Shown here piece by piece: positions 1 to 9,460 of a stretch of 64,000 nt of DNA; position 1 is the first letter of the stretch; the number at the start of each line of letters is the position of its first letter. The translations under genes and the position numbers were made by a program. Source of the stretch: Sphingobium bisphenolivorans (lineage in GTDB: Bacteria > Pseudomonadota > Alphaproteobacteria > Sphingomonadales > Sphingomonadaceae); the NCBI RefSeq assembly GCF_000412635.1, contig NZ_ASTG01000013.1, forward strand, positions 86,138 to 150,137, in the 5' to 3' direction. The notes below the pieces were generated by a model, which worked only from the letters and a program-made list of their open reading frames with translations, made no database searches and had not been told where the DNA came from.

Positions 1-1449
1 AAGCTCGTCGAAGCCATTGAGACGGAAGCCGGCGGAGAGACCTATCGCCTGTCCGACACGCAGGTGCGCGCAATCCTCGACCTGCGCCTGCACCGCCTAA
101 CCGCGCTCGGCCGCGACGAAATCGGCAATGAACTGGCTGAACTCGCCGCCGCCATCGCCGAATATCTCGCCATCCTCGGCGACCGGTTGAAGCTCTACGC
201 CGTGATGCGCGAGGAGTTCGAAGCGATCGAGCGCGACTTCGCCACCCCGCGCCTCTCCGAAATCACCGCCGCCGCCGACGGCATCGATGACGAAGACCTG
301 ATCGAACGCGAGGAGATGGTCGTCACCGTCACCGTGCAGGGCTATATCAAGCGCACCCCGCTTGAAAGCTTCCGCGCCCAGGCGCGCGGCGGCAAGGGCC
401 GATCCGGCATGGCGACCAAGGATGAGGACGCCATCACAGAACTGTTCGTGACGTCGACCCATACGCCGGTCCTGTTCTTCTCGACGGCGGGCAAGGTCTA
501 TCGCCTCAAGGTCTGGCGCCTGCCCGAAGGCGGTCCGGCGACGCGCGGTCGTCCGATGGTCAACCTGCTGCCGCTCAGCCCGGGCGAGACGATCCAGACC
601 GTCCTGCCGCTGCCCGAGGATGAGGATAGCTGGAAGGACCTGCATGTCATGTTCGCGACCGCGAACGGCACGGTCCGCCGCAACAGCATGGACGCCTTCG
701 CCAATGTCCCCAGCAACGGCAAGCTCGCCATGCGCTTCGACGAGGGGAGTGAGGACCGGCTGATCGGCGTCGCGCTGCTCTCCGAAGAGGATGACGTTCT
801 CCTCGCCACCCGACAGGGCAAGGCCATCCGCTTCCAGGCGAAAGACGTGCGCGAATTCCAGAGCCGCACCGCGACCGGCGTGCGCGGCATGACGCTGAAG
901 AAGGATGACGAGGTGATCTCGCTGTCCATCCTCACCCGCTCCGGCGCCAATCAGGAGGAGCGTGACGACTATCTGCGCTTTGCTCCCTGGAAACCGGAAA
1001 AGGAAGGATCGCCGCAGATGAGCGAGGAGCGCTTCGCTGAACTGGCGGCGAAGGAACAGTTCATCCTGACCGTCTGCACCAACGGCTATGGGAAACTGTC
1101 CTCCGCCTATGACTATCGCCGCACCGGACGCGGTGGCCAGGGCATCACCAACATCGACAATATCGGCCGCAACGGCCCGGTCGTCGCCAGCTTCCCTGCG
1201 CGCCATGGCGATCATCTGATGCTCGTGACCGATCAGGCCAAGCTGATCCGCATGGGCCTCGACTCCCTGCGCGTCATCGGCCGCAGTTCGGCGGGCGTGC
1301 GCCTGTTCAACGTGTCCGATGACGAACATGTCGTCAGCGCCGCGAAGATTGAGGAAACCGACGAGGAAACCGAAGTCAGCACCCCCGCTGGCATGGAAGT
1401 CCTGCCCGACGTCAGCCCGGAAGCCGACCCGGACCTGACCGAAGAGTGA
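1..1449 (+). CDS. gyrA: DNA gyrase subunit A, C-terminal part (5' end outside window)
   Basis: GyrA is the breakage-reunion subunit of DNA gyrase, which introduces negative supercoils. The frame is open from base 1, so the gene starts upstream of the window; 482 residues are visible. They cover the end of the coiled-coil/tower region (VRAILDLRLHRLT) and the C-terminal beta-pinwheel that wraps DNA. A GyrA-box-like motif, RGGKG, lies near 380-400, and pinwheel blade repeats of the type RxGxGVRG and RRTGRGGQGI recur. The catalytic tyrosine domain is not in view. The tail is acidic, as is usual for GyrA. The stop overlaps the GTG start of the next gene, which suggests co-transcription. A GyrA identity is preferred over ParC because a complete parC is present at 32.8-35.1 kb. 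Confidence 0.95.
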   Translation, partial: KLVEAIETEAGGETYRLSDTQVRAILDLRLHRLTALGRDEIGNELAELAAAIAEYLAILGDRLKLYAVMREEFEAIERDFATPRLSEITAAADGIDDEDLIEREEMVVTVTVQGYIKRTPLESFRAQARGGKGRSGMATKDEDAITELFVTSTHTPVLFFSTAGKVYRLKVWRLPEGGPATRGRPMVNLLPLSPGETIQTVLPLPEDEDSWKDLHVMFATANGTVRRNSMDAFANVPSNGKLAMRFDEGSEDRLIGVALLSEEDDVLLATRQGKAIRFQAKDVREFQSRTATGVRGMTLKKDDEVISLSILTRSGANQEERDDYLRFAPWKPEKEGSPQMSEERFAELAAKEQFILTVCTNGYGKLSSAYDYRRTGRGGQGITNIDNIGRNGPVVASFPARHGDHLMLVTDQAKLIRMGLDSLRVIGRSSAGVRLFNVSDDEHVVSAAKIEETDEETEVSTPAGMEVLPDVSPEADPDLTEE

Positions 1450-1793
1450 CGGACCTCTTCGCCTACAAGATCCTGACCAGGGATCAGTATGACCAGCTGA
1501 AGCGCCACGGCACGTTCAAGGGCGCGCCCGTCGATCTTGCCGACGGCTATATCCACCTGTCCACCCGCGAGCAGGCCGCCGAAACCGCCGCCAAGCATTT
1601 CGCGGGTCAGGACAATCTGGTGATGGTCATGGTCGACCTCGCCCCCTTCGGCGAGACGGTGAAGTGGGAAGAGTCACGCGGCGGCGCGCTGTTCCCGCAC
1701 TTATATGGCGACCTTCCCCTAAGCGCGGTGGCGGGCAAGGTCGTCCTGCGGGTCGATCAGCAGGGCAAGCATCTGTTCCCGGCGGGGTTCTAA
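1446..1793 (+). CDS. DUF952 family protein
   Basis: A 115-residue protein of the DUF952 family. The N-terminus reads FAYKILTRDQYDQL, followed by DLADGYIHLSTREQ, which is the characteristic IHLST block of this family. A basic residue and a phenylalanine-rich C-terminal segment (FPHLYGDLPLSAV) follow. The molecular function is unknown, although the fold has been compared with ADP-ribosyl-transfer-type folds. The GTG start lies inside the gyrA stop (4-base overlap), so the gene is probably translated by coupling from the gyrA message. No signal peptide or membrane segment is visible, so it is expected to be cytoplasmic. Confidence 0.85.
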   Translation: MTDLFAYKILTRDQYDQLKRHGTFKGAPVDLADGYIHLSTREQAAETAAKHFAGQDNLVMVMVDLAPFGETVKWEESRGGALFPHLYGDLPLSAVAGKVVLRVDQQGKHLFPAGF

Positions 1794-2255
1794 CCTCCGT
1801 TCGTTTGGACTGAAGCACTCACCTCAGCCGCCCGCTCGTCATTCCGCGAAAGTGGGCATGGCGATGGTGGGTGGTGAGCCGACACTTCCTACTCCGTCAC
1901 CCCGGACCTGCTCCGGGGTCCCGCTTCTTGGGGGCGGCAGATTATGAAGATAAGCGGGACGCTGGGTCGAGCCCGGGCCGATGGCCGGGCAATGGCAGCT
2001 AATGGCCGCTTAGGCATGCTAGCAAGAAAACAACGGCCACCACTGTTCGCATCGCTGAAGGCCACTTGTCGCCTTCTCGCCACGCGCGGCACAAAAAGCG
2101 TCCTACAACTGCATTTCGCCCTGTCCTACATCCCGCTGCCCCGTCTATCCCGGCGCGGTCTTTGAAATGTTGAACCGCTTCCCACGACGCCTACGCGCGC
2201 CCGCGCTCGCGCGCGCATATGGTGTGAACTTCGGCGGAAAATGGCTGAAAATCGA
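1794..2255. other. Intergenic region with REP-like palindromes, no convincing gene
   Basis: This 462-base gap follows the DUF952 gene and precedes the 3' end of the minus-strand glycosyltransferase. It contains the palindrome at 1899-1919 and further fragments of sphingomonad-type REP sequence around 1920-1975 (inverted pieces sharing the core tcccgctt/aagcggga). A 73-codon open frame at 1944-2165 starts inside this repeat and has an arginine-rich, low-complexity translation with no family resemblance, so it is not called. The last 60 bases include a purine-pyrimidine alternating stretch of cgcgcg units near 2200. Confidence 0.6.
1899..1919. repeat. REP-like palindrome
   Basis: An imperfect 21-base palindrome built on the arms accccgga and tccggggt around a short centre. 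This sequence type is a common dispersed intergenic repeat in sphingomonads. It lies downstream of the DUF952 gene and could act as a transcript-stabilising or terminating hairpin, which is an inference. Confidence 0.65.
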
Positions 2256-3374
2256 TCATCTGACCTTCACCATCCGCACGACCTTCCCACCCTTCACCCA
2301 ATAATCATATCCACCCCAGCTAATCCGCCGCGACGCAGCCGCCGCCAACTGCATCCCCCAATGTGCCCAGCACACCGCAAAGGGCGCCAGCACATCCCAC
2401 CAGAGCGACCTTCTCGCCGCGCGAACCTGCCCCGGGTCCACCACGCCCGTGATGATCCGCCGCCGCACCAGCGCCCGCCCCACGGCCGCCGCATAGCCCA
2501 AAGCCACGGCCCTCCAGCCACCCCAGCCAAGCGCCCAGGTCCAGCCCAAGGCCTGCGCCCCCACAACGACACACGCGATCAGCCACATCCCCACGCTGTT
2601 CGTCATGATGTGCCGATATTGCCGCACCCCAAAGCCGAAGGCCCCGCGACCCTCCAGAGGCGTCGCGACCAGCAAATCCCGCACCGGCCGCAAGCGCAGC
2701 TTTGCCCGCCAGCCGGAAAGGCCAATCGCCATATCATCCGACAAGCGCCCCGCCAGAGCCGCATCCAGATCAAGCCGCTCGGCCACCTCCCGCGTCAACG
2801 CCATCGCGCCCCCCCAGGGCATGGTCGCACTCGCCGCCCTCGGCAAAGTCGCCAGTTGCATCTCCACCGCCCCCACCAGCGCCGCTTGCCAGTTCGCCTC
2901 CGGCAGCAACAGACGATAGCCCGTCACGATATCCGCCTTCCCCCGCACCAGAGGAAAGAGCATCCGCCCCACCAGCCGTGCCGGCGGCTTGATATCCGCG
3001 TCCACGAACACAAGGTAGCGATCCTCCGCCCGCAGCGCACGCAGAGCCGCCCGCAGCTTGTGAACCTTTTGCCCCTCATCGTCCGCCACGCCTGCGCGAA
3101 CGAGTTGCACCCACTTCCCCTCTCGGGTTGCCAGAGCCTCCGCCGCATCACACGCGCCCGAAGTGGCGATCATCAGTCGAAACCGCGCCGTCTGCGCCCT
3201 CAACCGCACGATCAGTTCCGCACCGCCGTCCCAATCATCCCGCACCGAGAGCAGCACGACCACGCCTTCGGGCGCTTCCTCCTGCCGATCCACCGGCAGG
3301 TGCCGCCAGTAATTCAGCACGCCAGCCAGGCTCAGCCCCTGCAACAGCAGCCACAGCGCAAAAGCGAAACTCAT
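2256..3374 (-). CDS. GT21-like (ceramide-glucosyltransferase-like) membrane glycosyltransferase
   Basis: A 372-residue GT-A fold glycosyltransferase with an N-terminal hydrophobic anchor (MSFAFALWLLLQGLSLAGVL) and several C-terminal membrane segments. The GT21 residues can be followed in order: the first aspartates in VLLSVRDDW, a DxD-like FVDADIKPP, SDDMAIG carrying the third acidic site, and QYRHI in the place of the (Q/R)xxRW motif. GT21 enzymes transfer sugar from a nucleotide sugar to ceramide. Sphingomonads carry glycosphingolipids in the outer membrane, so a role in lipid glycosylation is a reasonable inference, but hopanoid-linked relatives (HpnI type) look similar. It is transcribed divergently from the acyltransferase gene, with only 38 bases between the starts. 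Confidence 0.8.
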   Translation of the reverse strand: MSFAFALWLLLQGLSLAGVLNYWRHLPVDRQEEAPEGVVVLLSVRDDWDGGAELIVRLRAQTARFRLMIATSGACDAAEALATREGKWVQLVRAGVADDEGQKVHKLRAALRALRAEDRYLVFVDADIKPPARLVGRMLFPLVRGKADIVTGYRLLLPEANWQAALVGAVEMQLATLPRAASATMPWGGAMALTREVAERLDLDAALAGRLSDDMAIGLSGWRAKLRLRPVRDLLVATPLEGRGAFGFGVRQYRHIMTNSVGMWLIACVVVGAQALGWTWALGWGGWRAVALGYAAAVGRALVRRRIITGVVDPGQVRAARRSLWWDVLAPFAVCWAHWGMQLAAAASRRISWGGYDYWVKGGKVVRMVKVR

Positions 3375-3412
3375 CGCAAATCCAAGCCCTTTACCACCCC
3401 GACCGCTGCTGT

Positions 3413-4273
3413 ATGACGGCAGCCGCGATGCTCTCCAACCCCTTTCTCTTCACGCTCCTGCGCCTCCTTCCCGCGAGCCTTGCCTCCTGGTTGGGCGGCT
3501 GGCTATCCGCGAATATCGCGCGGCGGAACATGAGATTGCGCGACCAGCGCGCCCGCGCCAATCTCGCCATCCTTCGCCCCGATCTGGATAAGGCCGCGAG
3601 CGAAGCCCTGCTCACGCGCCGCTGGTTCAATCTCGGCCGCACCATGGCCGAACTCACCAACATCGATCGCCTGATCGAAAACAACCACATCATGGTGGAG
3701 GACGCGGCCGGCTATCAACAGGTCCTGGACGGCCCCGGTCCGATGATCGCGCTCGCCGTTCATGTCGGCAATTGGGACCTGCTCGCCGCACATATCAAGG
3801 CGTCCACGGATCGCCCCGGCCTCGGCGTCTACGACCCGCCGGAAAATCCCGCCCAGGCTGCCATGCTCAAGCGCGCCCGGTCGAGCTATATGGGCGAGGC
3901 GATCACCGGGGACGGCGCAGCGCGCGGCATCCTGAAGCATCTGACGACCAAAGATCGCGCCACGCTCTACATTTTGCTGGACGAGCGCCGCGACCGGCAG
4001 GTCTGCTTTCCCCGCTTCGGCCGGGATTTGCCGCCTTCAGGCAACCTCTCCGTAGCACTTCGCCTCGGGCGCAAGGTCGGCGCGAAATTCCTGCCCTTCT
4101 ACATGGTCCGCAGCGAAGGACCGCACTTCCGTGTTCACTGGCACCCGCCGCTCGACCCTACGCAACTCACCGACGACGAGATCATGGATCAGGTCGATGC
4201 ATTTCTCGGTAAGGCCTGCATCGATCATGCCGACCAATGGTTGGCGCTGCACGACATGGACCTGACCGTGTAA
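3413..4273 (+). CDS. LpxL/HtrB-like lysophospholipid acyltransferase family protein
   Basis: A 286-residue protein of the LpxL/LpxM (LABLAT) acyltransferase superfamily, which moves acyl chains from acyl-ACP onto membrane lipids at the inner membrane. The N-terminus carries a hydrophobic anchor (FLFTLLRLLPASLASWLGGWL). The catalytic HxxxxD motif is present as HVGNWD, followed by a later FPRFGRDLPP block. Substrate binding regions match the family in order, and the length is close to the usual 290-310. The start at 3413 was chosen because the frame upstream is antisense to the glycosyltransferase; 3428 is an alternative ATG. The acceptor is unclear, since many sphingomonads lack classical LPS, so it may act on another lipid. 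Confidence 0.8.
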   Translation: MTAAAMLSNPFLFTLLRLLPASLASWLGGWLSANIARRNMRLRDQRARANLAILRPDLDKAASEALLTRRWFNLGRTMAELTNIDRLIENNHIMVEDAAGYQQVLDGPGPMIALAVHVGNWDLLAAHIKASTDRPGLGVYDPPENPAQAAMLKRARSSYMGEAITGDGAARGILKHLTTKDRATLYILLDERRDRQVCFPRFGRDLPPSGNLSVALRLGRKVGAKFLPFYMVRSEGPHFRVHWHPPLDPTQLTDDEIMDQVDAFLGKACIDHADQWLALHDMDLTV

Positions 4274-4336
4274 CCCTCCTTCCGTCGGTTCAAAACGACG
4301 GTTCTATGTGAGCCCGACACCCGCTAAAGGGCGACC

Positions 4337-4978
4337 ATGTCCCGACTCGCCATCAAAATCTGCGGCCTCTCGACGCCGGACACTGTGGGCGCCGCCGTGC
4401 GAGCCGGCGCGTCGCATCTGGGCTTCGTCCACTTCGCCAAAAGCCCGCGCCACATAGAAGCAGAGCAGCTGGGCTCCCTGTGCGCCGCAGTCCCTTCCCA
4501 TGTCGAACGGGTCGCGGTGCTGGTGGACCCGACCGACGAGACGCTGAGTGACCTGACCGCGGCCGGCTCTCTTACCGCGCTCCAACTCCACGGCAAGGAG
4601 TCTCCCGAACGCGCCGCCGCCATTCGCCAGCGCTTCGATCTGCCCGTCTGGAAAGCTATTTCTGTCAAAACCCGGGCCGATATCGAGGCGGCCAGAGCCT
4701 ATGGCGGCGCGGCCGATCTCCTCCTCTTCGACGCCAAGACACCGGAGGGCGCCGCCCTGCCCGGGGGCATGGGCCTGCGCTTCGACTGGACGCTGTTGCG
4801 CGGGCTTCCCATCTCTATGCCCTGGGGCCTGTCCGGAGGCCTCGGCATCGACAATGTGGCGGAGGCGATCCGCGTTACTGGAGCGCCCATGGTCGATGTT
4901 TCTTCCGGTGTCGAAAGCGCGCCCGGCATCAAGAGTGTGGACAAGATCATGGCCTTCTGCAATGCGGCGTCGTCATGA
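4337..4978 (+). CDS. trpF: Phosphoribosylanthranilate isomerase
   Basis: TrpF converts phosphoribosylanthranilate to CdRP, an Amadori rearrangement in tryptophan synthesis. The 213-residue TIM barrel starts with IKICGLSTPD, whose Cys is the catalytic base. It has LGFVHFAKSPRHI at strand 2, LQLHGKE in the middle, the catalytic Asp in LLLFDAKTP, and the phosphate-binding LSGGLGIDNV and DVSSGVES near the C-terminus. It is the first gene of a trpF-trpB-trpA-accD-folC run on the same strand, a typical alphaproteobacterial order. The 93-base gap to trpB may hold a processing or secondary promoter site, but nothing specific was recognised. Confidence 0.96.
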   Translation: MSRLAIKICGLSTPDTVGAAVRAGASHLGFVHFAKSPRHIEAEQLGSLCAAVPSHVERVAVLVDPTDETLSDLTAAGSLTALQLHGKESPERAAAIRQRFDLPVWKAISVKTRADIEAARAYGGAADLLLFDAKTPEGAALPGGMGLRFDWTLLRGLPISMPWGLSGGLGIDNVAEAIRVTGAPMVDVSSGVESAPGIKSVDKIMAFCNAASS

Positions 4979-5071
4979 GGCGGACATTCCCCACTGAACG
5001 TATCGCGGGCCGATGGCGTTGATCACTTCTCCATCCGCGAAGTGACCAGACAGCCTGACGAGATACCAGCC

Positions 5072-6313
5072 ATGCCCGACACCATCACCCTGCCCAACAG
5101 CCTGCGTTCGCAGCCCGACGCCTCTGGCCATTTCGGCGCATTCGGCGGCCGCTATGTCGCCGAAACCCTGATGCCGCTCATCCTGGAGCTGGAGAAGGTC
5201 TATAAGGAAGCGAAGCAGGATCCGGCCTTCGATGCCGAGTTTGCCGAACTGCTGCGCTCCTATGTCGGCCGCCCCAATCCGCTCTATTATGCCGAGCGGC
5301 TGACCGAAGCCCTTCGTGCCGATGCTCCCGAAGGCAAGGGTGCCAAGATTTACCTGAAGCGCGAGGAACTCAACCACACCGGCGCGCACAAGATCAACAA
5401 TTGCATTGGTCAGGCGCTGCTCGCCCGTCGCATGGGCAAGAAGAAGGTCATCGCCGAAACCGGCGCTGGCCAGCACGGCGTCGCCACCGCAACGGTCGCC
5501 GCCCTGTTCGGCATGGAATGCAAGATTTTCATGGGCGCGAAGGACGTGGAGCGGCAGAAGCCCAACGTCTTCCGCATGAAGCTGCTCGGCGCGGAGGTGA
5601 TCCCGGTCGTATCGGGTTCGCAAACGCTCAAGGACGCGATGAACGATGCCCTGCGCCATTGGGTGTCGAACGTGCACGACACTTTCTACATCATCGGCAC
5701 CGCGGCAGGCCCGCACCCCTATCCAGAACTGGTCCGCGACTTCCAGTCGATCATCGGCAAGGAAGCGCGCGAGCAGATCCTGGAGCTGGAAGGCCGCCTG
5801 CCCGACATGCTGATCGCGCCGGTCGGCGGCGGCTCCAATGCGATCGGCCTGTTCCACCCCTTCCTGGACGACACCGACGTCAAGATGATCGGCGTGGAAG
5901 CGGCGGGCGAAGGGCTGGAGGGCAAGCATGCCGCGAGCCTGGCGGGTGGCAAGTCCGGCATCCTCCACGGCAACCGCACCTATCTGCTTCAGGACGAGGA
6001 CGGCCAGATTACCGAGGCACACAGCATTTCGGCTGGGCTCGACTATCCCGGCATCGGTCCGGAACATAGCTGGCTGCATGAAATCGGCCGCGTCCAATAT
6101 ATGCCAATCACCGACGATGAGGCGCTGGCCAGCTTCCAGAAGCTATCGGCGCTGGAGGGTATCATCCCCGCGCTTGAATCGGCCCATGCCATCGCCAGCG
6201 CGGAGAAGGTCGCACCGACGCTGGACGCTGACCAGATCCTGATCGTCAATCTTTCCGGTCGTGGCGACAAGGACATCTTCACCGTCGCGAGCGCGCTGGG
6301 AGTGGAGATGTGA
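5072..6313 (+). CDS. trpB: Tryptophan synthase beta chain
   Basis: TrpB condenses indole with serine using PLP. The ATG at 5072 gives 413 residues beginning [13 protein letters not shown] and followed by [15 protein letters not shown], the family's conserved N-terminus; the open frame extends to a GTG at 5042 but this is not needed. The PLP lysine lies in [10 protein letters not shown] and the glutamate and alpha-subunit contact region in [11 protein letters not shown]. The phosphate-binding glycine loop is VGGGSNAIG, and the C-terminal NLSGRGDKD block is intact. Length and motif order are normal. A short palindrome (6334-6353) separates it from trpA. Confidence 0.97.
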   Translation: MPDTITLPNSLRSQPDASGHFGAFGGRYVAETLMPLILELEKVYKEAKQDPAFDAEFAELLRSYVGRPNPLYYAERLTEALRADAPEGKGAKIYLKREELNHTGAHKINNCIGQALLARRMGKKKVIAETGAGQHGVATATVAALFGMECKIFMGAKDVERQKPNVFRMKLLGAEVIPVVSGSQTLKDAMNDALRHWVSNVHDTFYIIGTAAGPHPYPELVRDFQSIIGKEAREQILELEGRLPDMLIAPVGGGSNAIGLFHPFLDDTDVKMIGVEAAGEGLEGKHAASLAGGKSGILHGNRTYLLQDEDGQITEAHSISAGLDYPGIGPEHSWLHEIGRVQYMPITDDEALASFQKLSALEGIIPALESAHAIASAEKVAPTLDADQILIVNLSGRGDKDIFTVASALGVEM

Positions 6314-6333
6314 TCTCGCTCACCACACCCCGT

Positions 6334-6353
6334 GCTCCTGCCTATGCAGGAGC
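6334..6353. repeat. REP-like palindrome, arms gctcctgc/gcaggagc
   Basis: A perfect 8-base stem (gctcctgc and gcaggagc) with a 4-base loop ctat, located between trpB and trpA. It belongs to the same family as the hairpins at 17269, 17311, 49711 and 56987 in this window. It lies in the transcribed region and could affect the stability or the relative output of the trpB and trpA messages (inference). Confidence 0.8.
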
Positions 6354-6373
6354 AGCCCGCTCTGGAATTGCCA

Positions 6374-7201
6374 ATGACTGACCGCCTCTCCGCCCGCTTT
6401 GCCACTTGCAAGTCACAGGGCCGCGCTGCTCTGATCACCTTCGTGACCGCAGGCGATCCCACCGTGGCCGACACGCCCGCAATCCTCGACGCGCTGGTCG
6501 AAGGCGGTGCGGATATCATCGAACTCGGCATGCCCTTCACCGATCCGATGGCGGACGGCCCGGCGATCGAGCTTGCGAACCTGCGCAGCCTTGGTTCGGG
6601 CACGAAGACGAAAGACATCTTCGCCCTCTCGGCCGCTTTTCGCCAGCGTCACCCAGACACGCCGCTGGTCCTGATGGGCTATGCCAATCCGATGCTGGTG
6701 CGCGGCTCCGACTGGTTCGCCGATCAGTGCAAGGCCGCAGGCGTCGATGGTGTCATCTGCGTCGATGTCCCACCGGAGGAGGACGCGGAAATCGGTCCAG
6801 CGCTGCGCGGGGCCGGTATCCACCTCATTCGCCTTGCCACACCGACAACCGACGCCGCCCGCCTGCCGGCCGTCCTCAGCGGCGCCAGCGGCTTCCTCTA
6901 TCAGGTCGCCGTCGCCGGCATTACCGGCAAGCAGCAGGCCAGCCAGGCCGCGATCGAACAGGCGGTCGGCGCCCTCAAAAAAGCAACAGAACTGCCCATC
7001 GCCGTTGGCTTCGGCGTTCGCTCCGCGGAACAGGCAGGCGCCATCGGGCGCGTCGCTGACGGCGTAGTCGTCGGATCGGCAATCGTGGACATCATCGGGT
7101 CGCACGGTGACGCAGCCGCGCCCTTCGTCAAGGAATTCGTCGCCGCCCTGCGCAGCGCCCTCAACGCCAACAGCCCTCATTTCCGGGAAACTGCTGCATG
7201 A
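6374..7201 (+). CDS. trpA: Tryptophan synthase alpha chain
   Basis: TrpA cleaves indole-3-glycerol phosphate to indole and glyceraldehyde 3-phosphate and channels indole to TrpB. The ATG at 6374 gives 275 residues, starting [13 protein letters not shown], which is the usual family N-terminus; the longer frame from 6332 begins inside the REP palindrome. The catalytic Glu is in [11 protein letters not shown] with the partner Asp in [14 protein letters not shown]. The phosphate-binding region GITGKQ and the GFGVRSAEQ block are present. The stop overlaps the ATG of accD in an ATGA arrangement, so the two are translationally coupled. Confidence 0.97.
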   Translation: MTDRLSARFATCKSQGRAALITFVTAGDPTVADTPAILDALVEGGADIIELGMPFTDPMADGPAIELANLRSLGSGTKTKDIFALSAAFRQRHPDTPLVLMGYANPMLVRGSDWFADQCKAAGVDGVICVDVPPEEDAEIGPALRGAGIHLIRLATPTTDAARLPAVLSGASGFLYQVAVAGITGKQQASQAAIEQAVGALKKATELPIAVGFGVRSAEQAGAIGRVADGVVVGSAIVDIIGSHGDAAAPFVKEFVAALRSALNANSPHFRETAA

Positions 7202-8049
7202 GTTGGATCAACCGCGTCCGCAACGCCATCCCCTTCATCGCCAAGAGGGAAAGCACCGCCGAGACGCTGTGGCATAAATGCCCATCCTGCACCGAGATGA
7301 TCTTCATCAAGGAATGGGAAGATAATCTCTCCGTCTGCCCGCGCTGCGATCATCACGGCCGCATCGGTCCGTCGGAGCGATTCGAGCAGATACTCGACGC
7401 CGGCTTCATCCTGCTGCCGACACCGCATGTGCAGGAAGATCCGCTCAAATTCCGCGATTCCAAACGCTATCCCGACCGCATTAAGGCGGCGCGCGCCGCG
7501 ACCGGAGACCAGGACGCGCTGATCAACGCGCGCGGCGCGATCGATGACGTGCCGCTCGTCCTGGGTGTGCAGAACTTCGCCTATATGGGTGGGTCCATGG
7601 GCATGGGTGTGGGCGCCGCCTTCATCCAGGGCGTGAACGAGGCGATTGCCCATAAATGCCCCTATGTGATCTTTACCGCTGCCGGCGGCGCACGCATGCA
7701 GGAGGGTATCCTCTCCCTCATGCAAATGCCGCGCTCGACCGTGGCGATCAGCAAACTGCATGCGGCGGGGCTGCCCTATATCGTGGTGCTCACCGATCCG
7801 ACGACCGGCGGCGTCACGGCCAGCTATGCCATGCTGGGCGACATCCAGATCGCCGAACCCAACGCTCTCATTGGTTTCGCCGGCCAGCGGGTGATCGAAA
7901 GCACGATCCGCGAGAAGCTGCCCGACGGCTTCCAGCGCGCCGAATATCTGCTGGAGCATGGCATGCTGGACATGGTGGTCCATCGCAGCGAACTGCGCGA
8001 CACGCTTGCCCGCGTCATCGGCTATCTGACGCCGCGCGCCGCCGCCTGA
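7198..8049 (+). CDS. accD: Acetyl-CoA carboxylase carboxyltransferase subunit beta
   Basis: AccD is the beta subunit of the carboxyltransferase that transfers CO2 from carboxybiotin to acetyl-CoA, making malonyl-CoA for fatty acid synthesis. The 283-residue protein has the N-terminal four-cysteine zinc ribbon (KCPSC then CPRCD, residues about 24-47) and the crotonase-like carboxyltransferase domain with [23 protein letters not shown] and [13 protein letters not shown]. Residues FAGQRVIE and the C-terminal [10 protein letters not shown] are standard. The start overlaps the trpA stop by four bases and folC follows 21 bases after, a conserved accD-folC linkage. Confidence 0.97.
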   Translation: MSWINRVRNAIPFIAKRESTAETLWHKCPSCTEMIFIKEWEDNLSVCPRCDHHGRIGPSERFEQILDAGFILLPTPHVQEDPLKFRDSKRYPDRIKAARAATGDQDALINARGAIDDVPLVLGVQNFAYMGGSMGMGVGAAFIQGVNEAIAHKCPYVIFTAAGGARMQEGILSLMQMPRSTVAISKLHAAGLPYIVVLTDPTTGGVTASYAMLGDIQIAEPNALIGFAGQRVIESTIREKLPDGFQRAEYLLEHGMLDMVVHRSELRDTLARVIGYLTPRAAA

Positions 8050-8070
8050 TCTTCTCGCGGGAAGCCTTCG

Positions 8071-9393
8071 ATGCCCGATCATGCCGTCTCCGACGATCCC
8101 GCCGTGCAGGCCCAGTTGGATCGCCTGGCGACACTCTCGCCCGGCGCAGACATATTGGGCCTCGATCGCATCACCCGTCTGCTCGATCGGCTTGGTAACC
8201 CGCATCGCGCGCTCCCGCCGGTGTTTCACGTCGCCGGCACCAACGGAAAGGGGTCGACCTGCGCCTTCCTGCGCGCCGCGCTCGAAGCGGATGGCAAGAG
8301 CGTCCATGTCTTCACGTCGCCGCATCTCGTCCGTTTCAACGAGCGGATCCGCCTGAACGGGACGCTGATCTCTGACGAAGCGCTGGCCGACTACCTCTCC
8401 CGCGTGCTGGACGTGGCGGAGGGTATCGGCGCCAGCTTCTTCGAAGTGACAACGGCCGCCGCCTTCCTCGCCTTCTCCGAACATCCCGCCGATGCCGCGA
8501 TCATCGAGGTAGGGCTGGGTGGCCGGCTCGATGCAACCAACGTAATCCAGGCGCCCGCGGTGTGTGGCATCGCGCAGCTCAGCCTCGATCATCAAAGCTT
8601 CCTTGGCAGTACCCTCAAGGCCATCGCCGCTGAGAAAGCCGGCATCGCCAAGCCGGGCGCGCCGCTCGTCACCCAGCGCTATTCCGAATCGCTGTTCCCG
8701 GTGATGATCGACGCCGCCGGCCGTGCCCGCACGCTGTGGCTGGCGATGGGCGAAAGCTGGGATGCCGCCGCCTATCGCGACCGGCTCCATTATCGCGATG
8801 AGCAGGGCCGACTGGAAGCTCCGCTGCCCCGGCTGCCCGGCGCACATCAGGTCCATAATGCCGCGCTCGCCTTCGCCATGTTGCGGCATCAGAATGTCAT
8901 TCCGGTGAGCGAAGCCGCGCTTAAGGCGGCCCCTTTGTGGGCTCACTGGCCGGCCCGTTTGCAACGGCTTGACCATGGCCCGCTGCTCGCGCCCTTGCCG
9001 CCGGAGAGCGAAGCCTGGCTGGACGGCGGGCATAATGCGGGCGCAGGCGAAGCCATCGCGGCCTTCTTCACGCAAGAGCGGATGGAGGGTCAGAAGCTTC
9101 AGCTCATCATCGGCATGTTGTCGAACAAGGATCTCGACGCCTATCTCGTCCCCTTTGCAGGGCGGATCGCGAATATTCATGCGCTGCCCGTTCCCGGTCA
9201 CGATCATCACCCGCCCGAACGGTTCCAGGCCATCGCCGACCTGTGGGGCATCCCCTGCACCGCTCATGAGGATGCGCCGGCGGCGATCGCTGCCATAGCG
9301 GCGGAGCCCCACCCCGCGCCCAAGCTGCTGATTGCAGGATCGCTCTACCTGTGCGGAGAGATTCTGCGACTGAACGAGCAACTGCCCGATTGA
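8071..9393 (+). CDS. folC: Bifunctional dihydrofolate/folylpolyglutamate synthase
   Basis: FolC adds glutamate to dihydropteroate and then further glutamates to folates, in an ATP-dependent Mur-ligase type reaction. The 440-residue protein has LGLDRITRLLDRLGNP at the N-terminus, the P-loop HVAGTNGKGST (near residue 55), the TSPHLVRFNERI omega-loop region, the conserved VGLGGRLDATN, and the carbamoylated-lysine region AEKAGIAKPGAP. The C-terminal Rossmann-like domain contains WLDGGHNAGAG. It follows accD as in many proteobacteria and is the last clearly recognised gene of this run. Confidence 0.95.
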   Translation: MPDHAVSDDPAVQAQLDRLATLSPGADILGLDRITRLLDRLGNPHRALPPVFHVAGTNGKGSTCAFLRAALEADGKSVHVFTSPHLVRFNERIRLNGTLISDEALADYLSRVLDVAEGIGASFFEVTTAAAFLAFSEHPADAAIIEVGLGGRLDATNVIQAPAVCGIAQLSLDHQSFLGSTLKAIAAEKAGIAKPGAPLVTQRYSESLFPVMIDAAGRARTLWLAMGESWDAAAYRDRLHYRDEQGRLEAPLPRLPGAHQVHNAALAFAMLRHQNVIPVSEAALKAAPLWAHWPARLQRLDHGPLLAPLPPESEAWLDGGHNAGAGEAIAAFFTQERMEGQKLQLIIGMLSNKDLDAYLVPFAGRIANIHALPVPGHDHHPPERFQAIADLWGIPCTAHEDAPAAIAAIAAEPHPAPKLLIAGSLYLCGEILRLNEQLPD

Positions 9394-9460
9394 ATTTACT
9401 TGCGATTGACTCTCAATAGCGTAACTTGCCTGCAACGAAGCAAGGCAAAGGTACGAACGC

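Noticed and set aside
2241..3416. A 391-codon plus-strand frame over the GT21-like gene
   Set aside because: Its proline/arginine/histidine-rich translation is the antisense of the glycosyltransferase, which has all motifs in order.
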